Origin: Diatrype stigma
Lineage: Eukaryota > Ascomycota > Sordariomycetes > Xylariales > Diatrypaceae
DNA length: 64,000 bases
NCBI GenBank assembly: GCA_022225965.2
Contig: JAKJXP020000040.1
Coordinates: 62,001-126,000 of the forward strand
Direction of reading: 5' to 3'
The translations under genes and the position numbers were made by a program. Of this stretch, positions 60,178 through 64,000 are shown piece after piece. The first letter of the stretch is position 1. Each line of letters starts with the position of its first letter. The notes beneath the pieces are model-generated. The model saw nothing but the letters and a program-made list of their open reading frames with translations, was not told where the DNA came from and searched no databases.

Positions 60178-61875
60178 ATGAGACTGACCACACCGGGACT
60201 CTCCGGCCCCGGTTCCGGCGCCGCGGAATTCTCGTTGGTATCGTCCATGCTTAAGGCACTTATGCTACAGGCAGCAGCTGCTTCGGGTCTACGCGATTCC
60301 TTTGATGCCCGGGAGGCCACCATCGACGGTGTACACAATGCGCTCTTCACGGGGCTGACGACCTGCCGCGGGGTCGTCTCTTCGTTCATCTCGCGCATCG
60401 AGGAGTACAATCCCACGATCAATGCGATCATCGGTCTGAACCCGGACGCACTCTCCATCGCGGATGAGTTGGATCAGCGCCTTTTGACCGGGAACACCAC
60501 CGGCAAGCTGTTTTGCGTCCCGGTCTTGCTCAAGGACAACTACGATGCGACGCCGATGAACACCACAGGCGCGTGCCTCGCGCTAGCGGGCAACAAACCG
60601 ACGGCGGATGCACCAGTTGTCAAGGTGCTCAAGAGTGAGGGCGCCATAATCATCGGAAAAGTGAATCTGCACGAGCTAGCTCTCGAAGGAATCTCCGTCT
60701 CTTCCCTGGGAGGGCAAACGGCCAACCCGTACGACCGGACCCGGACGCCTGGAGGGAGCAGCGGCGGAACAGGCGCCGCTATAGCCGCTAGCTTTGCGGT
60801 GTTTGGGACGGGGACCGACACGGTCAACAGTCTGCGGAGCCCCGCGAGCGCCAACAGTCTCGTCAGCGTTCGGCCGACACGCGGCCTGATATCCAGGGCC
60901 GGCGTTATACCAATTTCCTATACGCAGGACACTGTGGGGCCCATGGCGAGGAGCGTGAAGGATCTAGCTGTCGCGCTGACTGTCATGGCGAGCGTCGGGT
61001 TCGACGAAACTGATAACGCTACCGCCCTCGTCCCGCCCGAGGTCATCGGCAAGGACTACTCCGCTGAACTGTATGGGGGAAGCCTGAAGGGCATGCGATT
61101 TGGTGCTTTGGACGGCTTCTGGAACCATACCACTTCTAGCGAGACAACGCCCGTTAATGATGCCATGGGAGACATGGTGGGGTTTCTGAAGTCAGAGGGA
61201 GCTGTGATCGTCAATATCACCGACGCTATCTACAACGCGACAGAGATTCTCACTACGATGGACGTGCAGCAGCTCGAGTATCGTGAGATGCTCGACGAGT
61301 ACCTCACCGGCCCAGGCTTGCAGGTCACAGCGCCGGCCAGCTTCAACGAATTGTACACTAGCGGTAAATTCGTGGTGATCCCGAGCCAATATGGCTATGT
61401 GAACAATGCTTTTGTCTCCTCAACGGGCAACGCGTCGTACGCCGTTCGTCAACTTGCAATCAAGAACCTCACCAACGCGCTATTCTCGACATTCTCCAGT
61501 AACAAGCTCGATGCGATCATGTACCCGGAACAGAAGAACCTGGTGGTCAAGATCGGTTCCCCGTCCCAGAGCGGCCGCAACGGCATACTCGCCGCGTTGA
61601 CGGGAGTCCCGGTAGTCACGGTACCGGCCGGCTTCTCGCCGCCGTCGGAGGATGCGCCGATCGGGGTGCCGGTCGGGATGGAGATCATGGGATTACCGTT
61701 CAGCGAGGGAAAACTGCTGAATATAGCTTCTGAGATCACACACTTGCGCCCGGTGCGTAAGATGCCGATATCTACTAACCGATCTGTAGAAACCAAAAAT
61801 TACTCTGCGCTACCAGTGATTAGCCCCGACAACGGTAATATCGCCGCGGCATATCCTATTGGTGTCTTGTCCTGA
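60178..61875 (+). CDS. Amidase signature family protein
   Basis: Ser-Ser-Lys hydrolase that cleaves carboxylic amides. Single exon, 565 aa. Catalytic Lys119 is in LFCVPVLLKDNYD; the glycine- and serine-rich core is RTPGGSSGGTGAA with the bridging Ser; the nucleophile position is S218 in GTGTDTVNSLRSPAS, where the usual GGS is VNS. The rest of the core (SYTQDTVGPMARSVKDLA, PVVTVPAGFSP, PVGMEIMG) matches the family. The N-terminus (MRLTTPGLSGPGS) is weak as a secretion signal, whereas relatives often begin with a hydrophobic leader before SGLRDSFDAREATIDG, so an upstream exon or a different start is possible. Several Asn-X-Thr sites in the C-terminal half fit a secreted protein. Substrate unknown. 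Confidence 0.9.
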   Translation: MRLTTPGLSGPGSGAAEFSLVSSMLKALMLQAAAASGLRDSFDAREATIDGVHNALFTGLTTCRGVVSSFISRIEEYNPTINAIIGLNPDALSIADELDQRLLTGNTTGKLFCVPVLLKDNYDATPMNTTGACLALAGNKPTADAPVVKVLKSEGAIIIGKVNLHELALEGISVSSLGGQTANPYDRTRTPGGSSGGTGAAIAASFAVFGTGTDTVNSLRSPASANSLVSVRPTRGLISRAGVIPISYTQDTVGPMARSVKDLAVALTVMASVGFDETDNATALVPPEVIGKDYSAELYGGSLKGMRFGALDGFWNHTTSSETTPVNDAMGDMVGFLKSEGAVIVNITDAIYNATEILTTMDVQQLEYREMLDEYLTGPGLQVTAPASFNELYTSGKFVVIPSQYGYVNNAFVSSTGNASYAVRQLAIKNLTNALFSTFSSNKLDAIMYPEQKNLVVKIGSPSQSGRNGILAALTGVPVVTVPAGFSPPSEDAPIGVPVGMEIMGLPFSEGKLLNIASEITHLRPVRKMPISTNRSVETKNYSALPVISPDNGNIAAAYPIGVLS

Positions 61876-62892
61876 GGAGGAATTAGCTGGGAGCTACCTA
61901 CACCGCTAGACAGCCAGTCTTTCAGCACAGGTTAAACCCTGCACATCTATGTATATAATATAAATAAACGATGATTCTCAGAAGAGGAGAACTGATGGAT
62001 CTCTTCACATTTCGACATTTCGTTGATTTCGAACCGGCTACATCCAACATTTCTTGATGCGTTAGGCAAAGAAAATTGATGGGCAGGGTGATGCAGTGCT
62101 GAACGATGTCGTGCAGAAGCATGTAAGACTGGCAGGCCATAGGTAGAGTGATCTCGATCCCATGGGCTGTCAGATAATTATGGGGGGGCAAATGACGCCG
62201 GCCGGTGCACGAAGATGGAGTTTTCGATAGTTGTTGGGTTACAGCGAGTGGGGGCTGCAGCATCCTAAAGGGCTCACCTCAAGATCTTGAACGGTCGAGA
62301 CCCTGATTCTCGGGATCCCTGAAATGTGTTGCCCTTCCCATGCGATGGCTGTGTTCAGCGCTCGTCTCAATTTATGTGCGCAGTGTTCCACAGCAGGCCG
62401 TCGACTCGGACGCCCATGAGCTGTACTTTATGTGCTCTTCTATCTTCACTGTATCGCTGAGGATAACTGTGCTGTTACTAGACAGCCGGTAATCGATGCA
62501 GTGTATAGCTTCCTCAAGCCAAGTATCCATTCGTTCTATTACCGACGGCAGTACATGGCACCTTTTGTTTCTCAAGATCCAGAGCTTGGGTATGCCCGTT
62601 TGATGTCCATAGCGAGGACATCGGATATTGGCTGTTGTTACTAGACAGCTTGGGACAACTTTCCTTTGATACCCGGTTGGCAGCTCCCGTTGATCGGGAC
62701 GGGAGAGGCAAGCAACTGGAGAGGCCAACGGCCGGTTTTCGATCGCATGCAAAACCGCACGACTATCATACCATCATCCTACAGATGTTCGTCCAACATT
62801 ACAAGTCTGAGTAGCTCGTACGGCATCTTCATTGTCAAGACATAGCACACCAGGTCCACTCGTTTCTATTCGACGACGCATTGTGACAACCA
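61876..62892. other. Spacer amidase to small Cys-rich protein
   Basis: 1.0 kb; short frames on both strands (62372-62752) have no motif. Confidence 0.6.
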
Positions 62893-63162
62893 ATGTGTAA
62901 GGAACTTTACCAGCGCTGGCAGGGATGCAACTGCTGGGGGTTCTTGGGGCCGAAGACATGCCCCGAACTCTTCAAGACATGTCGGGGCCCGAGAGGAGAG
63001 ATGGACAAGACAGTGGTCAAATGGAACGACGGCATGTGTAGTGAATGCTGGGACCGGCTCATGATTGAAGCGAAAGAGATGGCAGAAGCAGACGCAGAAG
63101 CAGATGCTAGAGCTTTAGCCGCAGCATCTGTATCTTCATCGGGTCGGTCGAATGGTAGCTGA
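62893..63162 (+). CDS. Small Cys-rich hypothetical protein
   Basis: 89 aa, single exon, no signal peptide. The N-terminal half has seven Cys (MCKELYQRWQGCNCWGFLG, TCPEL, KTCRG) and ends with GMCSECWDRL, then a helical tail rich in Ala, Glu and Asp (EMAEADAEADARALAAAS). Two C-x2-C or C-x-C pairs could bind zinc. The layout is like the many short uncharacterised fungal proteins starting MCxE with Cys/His pairs, but no family can be named. The opposite strand is open across the same interval, so the call depends on the Cys pattern. Confidence 0.5.
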   Translation: MCKELYQRWQGCNCWGFLGPKTCPELFKTCRGPRGEMDKTVVKWNDGMCSECWDRLMIEAKEMAEADAEADARALAAASVSSSGRSNGS

Positions 63163-64000
63163 GGAGCGTTAGACGACATAGTCGCATGCTTACCCACCAA
63201 AATATTCAACAACAGGGAGAGAATCACAGGCTTGGAACGCCGGGAATGCCATGTCCGGAGTCATGCCATTCTTTTCAAAACTCGACGGGGACGGGGATAG
63301 GTGAGCGATTACTTTGGCCATCGTCGCTGCCAACTAAGACTCACCATCGGTGAACGAGATTTTGCTCTTGTGGAGATGAGTAGCCTAGACATGCCTATAG
63401 ATTGGAGATATTCATGAAGTCTGCTGGAAATGATTAGGAAAATGCTCAACCATATGCCGAAACAATATAAAGGAGGTCGCTCGACTTTGAGACATAGTCA
63501 GCCACGCAATCAAGGAAGACAAACCAGCTCGATATATGTAGAACTGGCCAGTCGGCTGTCATATCCTCACAGGGGGAAGCTCATAGAGGAGAGAAGGAAA
63601 TGATCTCCGAAGCTACATTAATGCTGCTACGATAGAAGAATATCCAGTTAGTTGCATCTTTTCTTTTTTCCAAGGTAGATTCAGCAAGTATATGCAGTAA
63701 ATGAATCGGAACAAGCGAATGTGACATATATGCATGTAACGCGATCGTTTATGTCACGTTTTTTCGCGTTAATTGATGCTACAGATGTGACGTACATAGC
63801 CCCGAACTATGCAGCCTGCGCCTTCTCATTCCATCTTCCTGAACTGTCTTTCTTTATATAAAGCTAACCACTCCGTATTATTTGGGCCATCGTACCCCTC
63901 GTTATCTAGCCTAGGGTACGAAGTCCAGGTAAAAGCGAATATGTTACGACCACGATCAACTGTATCATCGCTGTGCGCCACGGTTATTTATAGAAAGCTA
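63163..64000. other. Terminal spacer
   Basis: About 840 bp to the window edge; no gene or repeat of note. A TATATAAAG-like sequence near 63850 could be a promoter for a gene beyond the edge. Confidence 0.5.

Overview
The window is nuclear DNA of a filamentous ascomycete (Pezizomycotina, most likely a Sordariomycete). The evidence is eukaryotic gene structure with short introns (about 50-160 bp, one of 300 bp) that mostly use GTAAGT/GTATGT/GTGAGT-type donors and CTAAC/CTAAT-like branch sites, long intergenic spacers, and a typical fungal gene set (F-BAR/SH3 septation protein, SCY1 pseudokinase, seipin, AA9 LPMO, GH131, ascomycete tyrosinase). Species cannot be named from the sequence alone. 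Exon boundaries were worked out by hand from frame, splice signals and family conservation; every join reported keeps the reading frame.

Layout, left to right: 3' part of a PMC1-type Ca2+-ATPase (+, cut by the window edge); SIR2/HST1-type sirtuin with an AT-hook-like N-terminus (+); SCY1/SCYL2 pseudokinase (-) divergent from a mitochondrial branched-chain aminotransferase (+); complex I ESSS subunit (-, with a previously hidden second exon); secreted beta-lactamase-fold serine hydrolase (-); STR2/YLL058W-type cystathionine gamma-synthase (-, four exons); a small divergent velvet-like gene (-, tentative); DUF7918-like nuclear protein (-); seipin (-, start codon alone in exon 1); F-BAR/SH3 cytokinesis scaffold (-) with an extraordinary repeat-rich linker; Bet v 1-like SRPBCC protein (-); GH131 beta-glucanase (+); a 481-bp MITE-like inverted-repeat element; DHCR24-like FAD oxidoreductase (+); seven-exon secreted tyrosinase (-); DHDPS-family aldolase (-); a 5.3-kb gene-empty tract; a lysine-rich orphan protein (+); AA9 LPMO (+); amidase-signature protein (+); and a small Cys-rich protein (+).

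There is no obvious biosynthetic cluster: housekeeping genes (Ca2+ homeostasis, chromatin, vesicle traffic, branched-chain amino acids, complex I, sulfur amino acids, lipid droplets, septation) are interleaved with single secreted enzymes acting on plant polymers or phenolics (GH131, AA9, tyrosinase), which fits a saprotroph or plant-associated fungus. The most unusual items are the MITE-like element in the promoter of the DHCR24-like gene, the possible velvet-like mini-gene, the repeat architecture of the F-BAR protein, and a recurring 10-bp palindrome TAGGTACCTA in the spacers. No tRNA, rRNA, CRISPR or autonomous transposon was recognised.
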